This document shows positions 35,060-42,526 of a stretch of DNA of 64,000 nt, piece by piece. A program made the position numbers and the translations under genes. Under the pieces are notes generated by a model. It had not been told where the DNA came from, ran no database searches, and saw only the letters and a list, made by a program, of their open reading frames with translations. The stretch comes from JBEBSD01 sp040394475. GTDB taxonomy: Bacteria; Bacteroidota; Bacteroidia; Cytophagales; Spirosomataceae. Location of the stretch: contig JBEBSD010000005.1 in assembly GCA_040394475.1 (NCBI GenBank), positions 98,271 to 162,270 on the forward strand, in the 5' to 3' direction. Position 1 is the first letter of the stretch. The number at the start of each line of letters is the position of its first letter.

Positions 35060-36444
35060 GGGGCTGCAGTCAGGTGATGGATGGTCTGCAGGGTAGTGTG
35101 CTTCAGGATATCGAGCGAGCCGGCGGCAAAAGGGGTCTGCCAGACCGGGTAAGCATTTTGAGCATACAGTGCTTCGGGAGGCAAATACCCGACAGATCCA
35201 TTCACGATGCTTATAAGTGCGATGGCGCGGGAAGGAAATTGCGCCCGGATCGCTGTTTGGAAAACAGCATAAGGTTCATTCGGCTGTCCTGCCAGGACCG
35301 CATCGCCTAATTTCCATACCCACAGGGGGATTTTCGCCGTATCGCCATCCCCGATGGCTTTACGGATACAGCGTTTCCGCCACAACCGTTCTTTAAGAAC
35401 CGGGTCGGTGCATTGCGCCCATTCCTGTTCCAAGGTTTCGAGTAACGGGAAGTTTTTTAACGGGAATTCGACCTGGACCATCTCCGCCGCCAGATCAACG
35501 GGATTGGAAACGGCCGTTTGTTTCCACATTGCCAGCGGTGCGCCGGATTCTACCATGCCATGATACCGGAGCGCGGCAGACGGCGGAAGCATAGAAGCAA
35601 TGGTACTTAATACGGCATAGCCCAATTGCCGGCCATGCCGGTCGGCCAGTCCGGTATCGCCTGAATACTGTTCCGCCGGGGCAAGGTCACCGGAAGCTCC
35701 CTGCAGGAACAAACAGGGGGCGGCGGTAGCAGTTTCCACTACCTCGCGCATGGCCCCCGGGTAATCGGGGGAAATTAAGGTGTTTTCCCAGGCAAGCGTT
35801 GTGGGGTGGCACGCATAATTCACCAGGGTACCTGTTGTGGCTCCTTTTTTATTGGTAATGCGTCCTACCAGGAGGGTGTCGTCTGCCGGCACATCAGGGT
35901 TCCAGCCCGTGAGGATGCGCGCTCCGCCCGGTTCCGGGAAATCGCGGTGGGTCGCCAGCTTGCAGGTTCCGTATGCCCAGGTAAGGATAGCGGGCTCAGC
36001 AGCTGCCAGTGCATTTTCTGTCATTATTATTGCTGTGCGGGCCAGGGAATCCAGGTAAGGCTGAATGAGCGCTCCGCCGGGTTTTCCGGCATCATCCGGA
36101 CATAAGCCGGGTCCGGCATGGGTATGGGAGAGGCAAAACATGAGCTGCGACGGATGCAGCGAAAGCGCCTCTAAAATGCGTGTTCTGAAAATACGTTCGT
36201 GTTCCGAATTCTTCCACCATCCCAGGTCCGCCCCGATCAGCACCAGCGACGGGGTGTGTTTCCCGGTCTGGAAGGTGTAACAGGTCATTGTCAGCGGCCG
36301 GTGAACCCCGGTCGCCACATCGCGGCTTGCTGCGCCCCAGTTGCGGGCATAAATGCCGGCAGGAGGGGTGATGTCGTTACGGCTGACGCCGATATATCCC
36401 TCAAAAGCGGACGGACGACCAGGTGGTGGGGTGTGAGGTTCCAT
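35056..36444 (-). CDS. Ceramidase-fold hydrolase (PF04734), nucleophile serine not conserved
   Basis: 462 residues. The N-terminal neutral/alkaline ceramidase domain is shown by GYIGVSRNDITPPAGIY, LIGADLGWW, FCLSHTHAGPGLCPDD (zinc ligand region) and NYACHPTTL (second zinc histidine). In true neutral ceramidases the nucleophile Ser lies in GDVSPN; here the motif reads GASGDLAPAE, with Ala in that place. The protein also lacks the C-terminal Ig-like domain and a signal peptide. It is therefore probably a zinc enzyme or binding protein of different specificity, acting in the cytosol. It overlaps the symporter gene by 4 bp and abuts the SDR gene, so it belongs to the catabolic operon. Confidence 0.82.
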   Translation of the reverse strand: MEPHTPPPGRPSAFEGYIGVSRNDITPPAGIYARNWGAASRDVATGVHRPLTMTCYTFQTGKHTPSLVLIGADLGWWKNSEHERIFRTRILEALSLHPSQLMFCLSHTHAGPGLCPDDAGKPGGALIQPYLDSLARTAIIMTENALAAAEPAILTWAYGTCKLATHRDFPEPGGARILTGWNPDVPADDTLLVGRITNKKGATTGTLVNYACHPTTLAWENTLISPDYPGAMREVVETATAAPCLFLQGASGDLAPAEQYSGDTGLADRHGRQLGYAVLSTIASMLPPSAALRYHGMVESGAPLAMWKQTAVSNPVDLAAEMVQVEFPLKNFPLLETLEQEWAQCTDPVLKERLWRKRCIRKAIGDGDTAKIPLWVWKLGDAVLAGQPNEPYAVFQTAIRAQFPSRAIALISIVNGSVGYLPPEALYAQNAYPVWQTPFAAGSLDILKHTTLQTIHHLTAAP

Positions 36445-37215
36445 TCAGACGGATCGTAGGGAAAGGCCGCCATCCATCAGGAGGGTCGTGCCGGTAATAT
36501 GCTGATTTTCGGGTTGGCACAAATGCAGCACTTGTGCCGCTACTGCTGGCGGCGTAATGAGTTGCTTTACCGGGACAATATTCCTGGATTCCTCCCGCAA
36601 CCCCTCATCCTTTTCCCAGAAACGGGCGCTCAATCCGGCTTCGACATAGCCCGGCGCCACCTCGTTGACCAGTATATGATGCGGCGCCAGTTCGAGCGCC
36701 ATGCATTTGCACAACATCCGTAAGCCTGCTTTGGAGACACTATAGGCCGGAATATGGGAATGGACCCTGTCGGCGGCCCAGCTTCCTATGAAAACGACCT
36801 TTCCCGGCATTGCTCCGGCAACCAGGCGGGCAGTGGCGTACCGGGTCATATAAAAGGCTCCGTCGAGGTTCACGCGGAGTTCGTGCGACCACTGCTCCGG
36901 CGTGAGCTGGTGGAGGACGCCGGGTGTGACGGTCGCGGCATTGGCGATGATGATATCCGGCGTCCCCTGGCTTTCCGTTACCTGGTCGATCCAGCGGTGT
37001 ACCTCCGCTGCCACGGAAACATCCACTGCCGTGTACGAAACGGGAACCTTACAGGCGCTTAGCTGATCGATGAAGGCTGCTGCCTGTTGCCGTTCTTTGA
37101 TGTCGCCAAGGGCAATGGAAGCTCCTTGTTCCGCAAAAGCAAGCGCGATGGCGCGGCCGATGTCGCCGAGTCCTCCGCTGATAAGGACCGTGCTGTCCTT
37201 TAATGGTTGCTGCAT
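36445..37215 (-). CDS. SDR family oxidoreductase
   Basis: 256 residues, classical short-chain dehydrogenase/reductase length. The nucleotide-binding glycine motif is SGGLGDIGRAIA (13-24), with NAA in IIIANAATVTPG. The catalytic triad is Ser145, Tyr158 and Lys162 (FIGSWAADR, AYSVSK). Asp38 in LGDIK suggests NAD preference. The C-terminus (ITGTTLLMDGGLSLRSV) is typical. It oxidises or reduces an alcohol/ketone in the cytosol. It is directly adjacent to the ceramidase-fold gene and follows the aminotransferase gene by 98 bp, so it probably handles an intermediate of the same pathway (inference). Confidence 0.92.
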   Translation of the reverse strand: MQQPLKDSTVLISGGLGDIGRAIALAFAEQGASIALGDIKERQQAAAFIDQLSACKVPVSYTAVDVSVAAEVHRWIDQVTESQGTPDIIIANAATVTPGVLHQLTPEQWSHELRVNLDGAFYMTRYATARLVAGAMPGKVVFIGSWAADRVHSHIPAYSVSKAGLRMLCKCMALELAPHHILVNEVAPGYVEAGLSARFWEKDEGLREESRNIVPVKQLITPPAVAAQVLHLCQPENQHITGTTLLMDGGLSLRSV

Positions 37216-37313
37216 CTGTATGAGCGCTGTTTAATTTCCTGTAAAATTGCCCGGTTTGCCGAAAAAGGCCCGGCGGATCTGCTTTTACCGATTAGCCGGG
37301 TCGCCTTGTTTTG

Positions 37314-38660
37314 TTAACGTGCCGGCGCTTTATGCGCCAGTGTGCTGACCACTTGCGCCGTTTTTTCCAATGTCATGTCAATGTCCGCTCTGCTGTGAGC
37401 AAAGGAAATACTGCCTTGCTTGATGGGTAAAGGGAAATGGAATATTCCGTGTTCGATCAGCTTTAACCGGTATTGTTCGTCAAATCCGAAATCATGATGA
37501 CGGAGGATGTCGTGGTAGTCGACGGGAGCATGGTCCATGAAATAAACGCAAAAAGCAGAACCTTGCCGGGCAATGTGAAAAGGCCTGTCCGTAGCAGCAA
37601 AAATGCCGGACAATCCGTCTTCCAGCCTTCTACCTAATTCGTCAACATGGTCGTATACCTTGTGTACAGGTGACGCCAGCTTTTCGAGGGTAGCAATAGC
37701 CGCAGCAGTGGTTAACGGAAACGCATTAAAGGTCCCGGCGATCAGTACTTTTTTTTGTTTATCCGGATGCACAAAATAGTCCATATATTCCTTCTTTCCC
37801 CCGATTACTCCTAAAGGATAGCCATTGGCTACAGCTTTTCCAAAGGTGCTCAGATCGGGTGTTACCCCGCACATATGCTGATAGCCGCCCAGGGCATGCC
37901 GGAAACCTGTTTTTACTTCATCAAATATCAGTAAAAAGCCGTTCGCATCAGCCAATGAGCGCAATTCCTGCAGATAACCAGGCAGCGGCTTGACGATGCC
38001 GATGTTTTGCAGGACGGGCTCCAGGAGCATACACGCTACCGGGTAGCGCCGGATAACATACCGGACCGAATCCAGGTCGTTGTAATTGATGACATGGACC
38101 AGTGACCGGTGCGCTTCCGGGATGCCCGCCGAACCTGCGTCAAAAGGGTACTCACCGGGGCTCACCCGCGGTCCGACCGCATTTTTTGTGCTGATTACAT
38201 TGCAGGACACATCATTATGCCAGCCGTTATATCCTCCCTGCATGACAATAATATGCTCGCGGCCGGTAACGGCGCGTGCCAGACGCAGGGCGTGATAGGT
38301 GGCTTCCGATCCGGTTGTGGTGATTTGAATGCTTTCGACCGTAGGCACGGACCGGCAAAACAATTCGGCAAATTTTCCTTCGAGAAGCGTAGGGCCTGCG
38401 CCCATCAGGACACTCTGTTCCCGGAGCGTTTCATACACGGCCTGATTGACATCCGGGTCGTTATGTCCTAAAAAGGATGCGGCGAATCCTGCCTGGTAGT
38501 CAATATAACGGTTTCCTTCCAGGTCCCATACATGACTGCCTTCTCCTTTGACAAAGCAGATATTGGGAGTTGACTTACGATTGAGGGAAACCACGCCGCC
38601 GGGGATTGTGTTTTCATTTCTTTTCAGTAATTCCGAGGATTTCGGCCAGTTGGTATACAT
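37314..38660 (-). CDS. Class-III aminotransferase / aminomutase (glutamate-1-semialdehyde aminomutase-like)
   Basis: 448 residues. PLP fold type I: WDLEGNRYIDYQAGFAASFL, TTTGSEATYHALRLARAVTG, IFDEVKTGFRHALGG (Asp248) and the Schiff-base Lys275 in STFGKAVANG. The sequence is nearest the glutamate-1-semialdehyde 2,1-aminomutase group. Location in a catabolic cluster beside a GntR regulator, SDR and symporter argues for a transaminase or aminomutase in substrate breakdown rather than tetrapyrrole synthesis (inference). The amino donor and acceptor are unknown. Confidence 0.9.
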   Translation of the reverse strand: MYTNWPKSSELLKRNENTIPGGVVSLNRKSTPNICFVKGEGSHVWDLEGNRYIDYQAGFAASFLGHNDPDVNQAVYETLREQSVLMGAGPTLLEGKFAELFCRSVPTVESIQITTTGSEATYHALRLARAVTGREHIIVMQGGYNGWHNDVSCNVISTKNAVGPRVSPGEYPFDAGSAGIPEAHRSLVHVINYNDLDSVRYVIRRYPVACMLLEPVLQNIGIVKPLPGYLQELRSLADANGFLLIFDEVKTGFRHALGGYQHMCGVTPDLSTFGKAVANGYPLGVIGGKKEYMDYFVHPDKQKKVLIAGTFNAFPLTTAAAIATLEKLASPVHKVYDHVDELGRRLEDGLSGIFAATDRPFHIARQGSAFCVYFMDHAPVDYHDILRHHDFGFDEQYRLKLIEHGIFHFPLPIKQGSISFAHSRADIDMTLEKTAQVVSTLAHKAPAR

Positions 38661-38726
38661 TACGAATCAATTAAGTTGGAGCAACCGGAAATAGTGCGGG
38701 AGCTGTTCGGGATAGTTGCCGGAACG

Positions 38727-38764
38727 TTCTCCGGGAGATGCCGTTTGCGATATCTCCCGGAGAA
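38727..38764. other. Strong hairpin between Gfo/Idh gene and aminotransferase gene
   Basis: Perfect 13-bp stem (TTCTCCGGGAGAT / ATCTCCCGGAGAA) with a 12-nt loop. No long T-run follows on the minus strand, so it may be a partial terminator, attenuator or mRNA stabiliser that sets different levels for the two genes. Confidence 0.6.
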
Positions 38765-38814
38765 GCGCACCTTTTGTTCTCCGGATACGCACGACCCTGT
38801 ACGGCAACAAATTG

Positions 38815-40029
38815 TTAAAGACGGTATTGGGGAATCTTTAATAATTCCCCGTTTTTAAGTGCCGATTGATGGGCGACGATTCCGGCTACGGTCATATTGA
38901 GTGCCAGGGCAACATTCACAAGCGGGGAACGATCCTGTAAAATGGCCGTGATAAATTCATCTGAGAGCCGGCCGTGCGACCCACCGTGTCCGCCGGCCTC
39001 CACCTGGGGAGGAAGTGCGGGCCGTTCGGTGTCGGATAATTCCTTTTCCAGCCCTTCATATTGATTATAGTAAGATCCTTTCTCTCCGCGAACCCGGCCG
39101 CGTTCGCCATGGTCACCCGGAGTGTCCCAGCTCACAGCCATGCGGGAAGTACCCCCGTCATGGGTTCGGAAGAGGGCTATTTCAGTGCCGAAGGGGTTTT
39201 TGTAACGGTTGTTGCCGGGTTGGAGGTGTTCGATGATACTGGGAATTCCCATGCAGGAAACGGCTGTGAACGACCCGTCATTAACGCCCAGGTGATAGGC
39301 ATTGGAGTGCGTGGGGTAAAATTGCGGGGGAAGTCCTACACGCCAGTCTTTGTAAGAATCGATAGGGACATCCATATAATGATAGTATTCTCCTTCGGAA
39401 TAGACTAGTTTCCCGAGATGATCTGCCTGGTAGAGTCTCCGCATGGCATACAGTTCTTTATGGAACATGGAGGTTTCAAACATCATGTACTTCAAGCCGC
39501 TGCTTTTTACGGCTTCAAATAGCTGATCGGCTTCTTCAAGAGAACCGAATACCGCCGGCACCGCGCAAGCTACATGTTTGCCATGCTGCAGCGCAAGGAT
39601 GGCATGCCGGGCGTGATTGGGGGCATCGGTAGCGATGAAAACCGCTTCAACCTGCTCGTCTTTTACCAGCTCTTCCAGGGAGGGATAGGTTTTGTCGCAC
39701 CGGCAGGCTTTGGCCAGTTCGGCGCACCGGTCCGGGAAGAGGTCGCTTACGGCCACAATCTCAACGTTCGGATGATTTTGAAATTCAAAGGCGGCGCCGA
39801 ATTTACAAACCCCGTAACCGACTATCCCCACTTTGACCTTACGGTCGGAAACCGGTGTCCAGATGCCGGTGTTTTGGGCGCCGGTTTCTTTTTCGAAACC
39901 CTGAATCGTGCTGTTCTCTTCCTGCCGGGGTTTATCGGTACAACCTGAAACGAGCAGTGTAACGGCTGCACTACCCAGCCCCAGGGATTGAAGAAAGGAA
40001 CGGCGATCGCAATTCTTTTGGGTTTCCAT
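38815..40029 (-). CDS. Exported Gfo/Idh/MocA family protein, GH109-like
   Basis: 404 residues from METQKNCDRRSFLQ; an ATG eight codons earlier is possible. A twin-arginine signal (RRSF at 9-12) ends with a lipobox Cys30, so it is an exported lipoprotein carrying its cofactor. The Rossmann start is KVGIVGYGVCKFGAAFEF. In ordinary Gfo/Idh enzymes the E-K-P motif follows GKHV; here it reads GKHVACAVPAVFG, without the lysine. A variant E-V-P occurs in GH109 NAD-dependent glycosidases, which also share the exported form and the YMMFETSMF-like strand. Activity could be NAD-dependent glycoside cleavage or a related reaction (inference). It is the first gene after the operator-bearing promoter. Confidence 0.83.
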   Translation of the reverse strand: METQKNCDRRSFLQSLGLGSAAVTLLVSGCTDKPRQEENSTIQGFEKETGAQNTGIWTPVSDRKVKVGIVGYGVCKFGAAFEFQNHPNVEIVAVSDLFPDRCAELAKACRCDKTYPSLEELVKDEQVEAVFIATDAPNHARHAILALQHGKHVACAVPAVFGSLEEADQLFEAVKSSGLKYMMFETSMFHKELYAMRRLYQADHLGKLVYSEGEYYHYMDVPIDSYKDWRVGLPPQFYPTHSNAYHLGVNDGSFTAVSCMGIPSIIEHLQPGNNRYKNPFGTEIALFRTHDGGTSRMAVSWDTPGDHGERGRVRGEKGSYYNQYEGLEKELSDTERPALPPQVEAGGHGGSHGRLSDEFITAILQDRSPLVNVALALNMTVAGIVAHQSALKNGELLKIPQYRL

Positions 40030-40053
40030 GTTGGTATCAATTTTAGCTTTCAT

Positions 40054-40515
40054 CAGGTATTGTGGTTCAGTTTTTTTCTTTAAAAGGCCTCCTTTCCGCT
40101 ATTCTTTGTTTTCGCAGTTCGCTTTCGTCGTTTTTCAATCACTGGGATGTTAGCGATTGTCCGGGCGTCTCCTCGTTAACAATCCGGGTCTCAGCGGGTC
40201 TCCTTTTAAATTCCCTGCTGTCCGGCCCCTGTAATGTAATTTTTGTTTACAAATATATTATTTTTTTGTAAACAAAAACAAGGATGCTATTTTTTTGCTG
40301 TTAGGTAGGAAAAGATACTAAAAGGGACTGGGTACATTTCTTGCGGAGGGGCGCAGCGTTGAAGGGGGCTCTGGCAGAAATGGCTGCCCTGCTAGCCGGT
40401 CTGCCAGGTATTGGATGTTATTTCCTGCCAGAATACCACCCCGGGGACGGGGCTTTTTGTTTCTCCTTCAGGAAAAAATGTTCAGTGAAAACGAAAAGGG
40501 GTGGCGTGACAGGTG
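40054..40515. other. Intergenic region, 462 bp
   Basis: Contains the promoter/operator block at 40243-40281. Downstream of the GntR gene stop (minus strand) there is a GC-rich stretch with a small CCCCG/CGGGG hairpin at 40439-40452 followed by TTTTT on the plus strand. I see no coding frame. Confidence 0.55.
40243..40281 (-). promoter_or_regulatory. Promoter with paired GntR/FCD-type operators upstream of the catabolic cluster
   Basis: Two near-palindromic sites, TTGTTTACAA (40243-40252) and TTGTAAACAA (40266-40275), together form an inverted repeat with 13-bp arms. On the minus strand TATATTTG (40250-40257) is a perfect -7 box, with a TTG (40279-40281) 21 bp upstream. The sites therefore cover the core promoter. 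TnGTnnACnA is the known operator style of FadR-subfamily GntR regulators, and such a regulator is encoded next door. Confidence 0.7.
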
Positions 40516-41160
40516 TCAGGCCAGGCTCAATACGGCTACTTCGCCGCGTACGAGGTGTCGGATAAGGGTTTCTTCGGCACGCGGGAGGTCTCTGTTTTTA
40601 AGTGCCGCTACGATTGCGCGATGCTCGGTATCGGTCAGCTCATAATCATCCAGATGCGTCCTTGCCTGTCCTAACTTTTGATGGAACAGCGGAATGTTGC
40701 TGTTGAGGTACATGTTGCGGAGTTTTTCATTCCCGGAACAGGTAATCAGGGTTTCGTGAAACTTCATGTCGGCTTCGCAGGCCCCTCCGAGATACCCTCT
40801 TTCGTACATGGAAGTGAAATCGTCACAGATTCTTTCCAGTTCCGCTATTTCCGCGTCGCTTATCGTAACAATGGCTAAACGAAGCGCACCCAGCTCCAGG
40901 ATCTCCCTGATTTCCCGGATGTCGCGTATGTCTTTTGCGGTCATGGATTTGACAAAAAAACCGCCTTTCTCTCCCTTTACCAGCAATTGTTCCCCGAGCA
41001 GACGGGTCAGTGCTTCCCGGATAGCCATCCGGTTTACCTCCAGCTTCCCGGACCACTCATCTTCTTTTAACCGTGTAGCGGATACGAGCTGATTGGAGAG
41101 GATCTTTTTTCTTAGTTCGGTATAGGCTTTATCAGACTGCGATGGTTCACTCATTTGCAA
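40516..41160 (-). CDS. GntR family transcriptional regulator, FadR subfamily (FCD domain)
   Basis: 214 residues. An N-terminal winged helix (KAYTELRKKILSNQLVSATR, LEVNRMAIREALTRLLGEQL) is followed by a seven-helix FCD ligand-binding domain. The metal-binding pattern is visible: Asp/His in ADMKFHETLI and His in TDTEHRAIVAAL and ETLIRHLVRGE. FCD regulators usually repress catabolic genes until a carboxylate or sugar acid binds. The paired TTGTnnACAA sites over the promoter of the adjacent cluster, and a GTATAC site in front of this gene, fit repression of the cluster and self-repression (inference). Confidence 0.92.
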   Translation of the reverse strand: MQMSEPSQSDKAYTELRKKILSNQLVSATRLKEDEWSGKLEVNRMAIREALTRLLGEQLLVKGEKGGFFVKSMTAKDIRDIREIREILELGALRLAIVTISDAEIAELERICDDFTSMYERGYLGGACEADMKFHETLITCSGNEKLRNMYLNSNIPLFHQKLGQARTHLDDYELTDTEHRAIVAALKNRDLPRAEETLIRHLVRGEVAVLSLA

Positions 41161-41162
41161 CT

Positions 41163-41209
41163 ATGTATACGATATTAACCGTAGTATGTAAACTGAATGT
41201 GCAAATGTA
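41163..41209 (-). promoter_or_regulatory. Promoter and candidate self-operator of the GntR gene
   Basis: Minus-strand TACATTTG (41202-41209) is a perfect -7 box, 42 bp before the start codon. Between it and the start lie ATGTATACGA (around 41164-41173) and ATGTAAACTG, both with the GTnnAC core seen in the cluster operators. Confidence 0.5.
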
Positions 41210-41343
41210 ATGAATTATTTAGTTGCGTTGAAGGCGGTAATAACGTATAGCGACAGCTTGTATGGCGTTCCTGGGCTCGAGGGTAGGAGAAAGCCGGCTT
41301 TCCACCGGGAAGGGGCTTGGGCCGGACAAAGGTTCCACATGCG

Positions 41344-41991
41344 TCAATCTCCCATTATATCGCGTAATTCGATGACGTTTTGAATCTTCAGCTTTTTATA
41401 AATCCTGTTTTTGACAGTACTTATTGTGGATATTTTACGCTCCATTTTTGTGGCAATGTCCGTCACACGCATGCCGGCCGCCAGCAAGGTTGCTATGCTG
41501 TTTTCATTGGGGGTAAGGCTCGTTTTCTTTTGCGTCAAAGGGGTTTGAGAATGCGCCTCTTCACGAATATACTCATTCAGGATCCAGTCTATGCCTTCCC
41601 GGGTAATGTATCGCCGGCCGTCTAAAACGCTAACTACACAGTCCGTAATCTCTTTCGGATCTGTGTTCTTGGAAATATATCCGGCAGCTCCCGCTTTCAG
41701 ATAGTCAGCGAGCTGCGATTGGTCAGGTTGGGTGTCGTAGACAACGACGCTGCAAGCGGAAAAAAGCTGTTTAACCTTTTTAATCTGATCGACGTCCTCT
41801 TTTGCCTGGGCAGCAGGACCTGTACAAATCAATGCGAGGTCCGGCGGCTCCTTGCTAAACGCATTCAGATCCAGAGAATGAATGTTCTGTGATTCCTGAA
41901 TAACGGCCTCCGTAAAAATGTCCTTAAGAATTGACTTCAGGCCAATTCTTAATACAGGGTTCTCTGCAATCAATGCAACGGTTATGAACAT
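41344..41991 (-). CDS. NarL/FixJ-type response regulator with degenerate receiver
   Basis: 215 residues. The receiver-like domain (1 to about 125) keeps Lys108 (GYISKNT) and the overall spacing, but the phospho-accepting Asp is absent: the strand reads PDLALICTGPA, with Cys56 where Asp is expected. Only one acidic residue (Glu10) remains at the usual acidic pair. The C-terminal LuxR-type helix-turn-helix is intact (LTPNENSIATLLAAGMRVTD, ISTISTVKNRIYKKLKI). It probably controls transcription without aspartate phosphorylation, through protein contacts or a ligand (inference). No histidine kinase gene is adjacent, and no target can be named. Confidence 0.88.
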   Translation of the reverse strand: MFITVALIAENPVLRIGLKSILKDIFTEAVIQESQNIHSLDLNAFSKEPPDLALICTGPAAQAKEDVDQIKKVKQLFSACSVVVYDTQPDQSQLADYLKAGAAGYISKNTDPKEITDCVVSVLDGRRYITREGIDWILNEYIREEAHSQTPLTQKKTSLTPNENSIATLLAAGMRVTDIATKMERKISTISTVKNRIYKKLKIQNVIELRDIMGD

Positions 41992-42526
41992 AGTAATATA
42001 GTGTTAGTTTTATGACTGTTTCGTTGATAAAGACTGCCTGGAAATGCACCTTTTATCTTTGCTTAAATATGCAACGGAATAATTCCATTGTTTATTACCT
42101 TTCACTCCAGGCAACGGCAGGTTGCGAACCGCCTGTTCAGGGGAATACTCCCCCCAGAGCCCCCTGATACTGCCGGTCGCAACCTTACACGATGTGGAAG
42201 GTTTTCAGGTAGATTACTTAAGAAAAGCCCGTTATCCGACAGATTTAACTACTGTCAATCCGGAAAATATACCGGTTCAGTTGTCAAGCCGGCGGGTGCA
42301 AGGAAACCTGCACCCGCCGGAAAAAAATGCATGAAACGACACGAGTGCAGTGTCACGTATGAAATGGCGGTTTATGTGTCATCGCGCGGCGAACCGTCCT
42401 GCCGAAGGGTGGGCTGTCAGCGAGTTGACGGTGGTTCGACCGCAGCGGCGGACCGTGAGTTACCATGACGTTTCGGACAGACTTAGCCTGACATCTGGTA
42501 TACGACAAAGTATGGTTGACGCGACA
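41992..42526. other. Intergenic region, 535 bp
   Basis: Upstream of the response regulator and downstream of the T9SS gene. It holds a plus-strand TATCTTTG -7-like box at 42054-42061 pointing into the gap and a strong hairpin at 42289-42320. A plus-strand frame of 126 codons (from a TTG) crosses it, but its composition is not protein-like. A small RNA is conceivable but not shown. Confidence 0.45.
42289..42320. other. Strong hairpin, CCGGCGGGTGCA stem
   Basis: Perfect 12-bp arms (CCGGCGGGTGCA / TGCACCCGCCGG) with an 8-nt loop that can pair further (GG/CC). A run of seven A follows on the plus strand; there is no T-run downstream in either reading direction, so it is not a usual terminator. 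Confidence 0.55.

Noticed and set aside
35056..36444. True neutral ceramidase
   Set aside because: The nucleophile serine motif GDVSPN is replaced by GDLAPAE, and the C-terminal domain and signal peptide are missing; only the fold is shared.
40439..40457. Terminator on the plus strand (CCCCG/CGGGG then TTTTT)
   Set aside because: No plus-strand gene ends nearby; all genes around run on the minus strand, so a function as terminator is unsupported.
42088..42468. 126-codon plus-strand frame in the gap before the T9SS gene
   Set aside because: TTG start, Arg/Pro/Gly-rich composition, crosses a strong hairpin, no similarity recognised.
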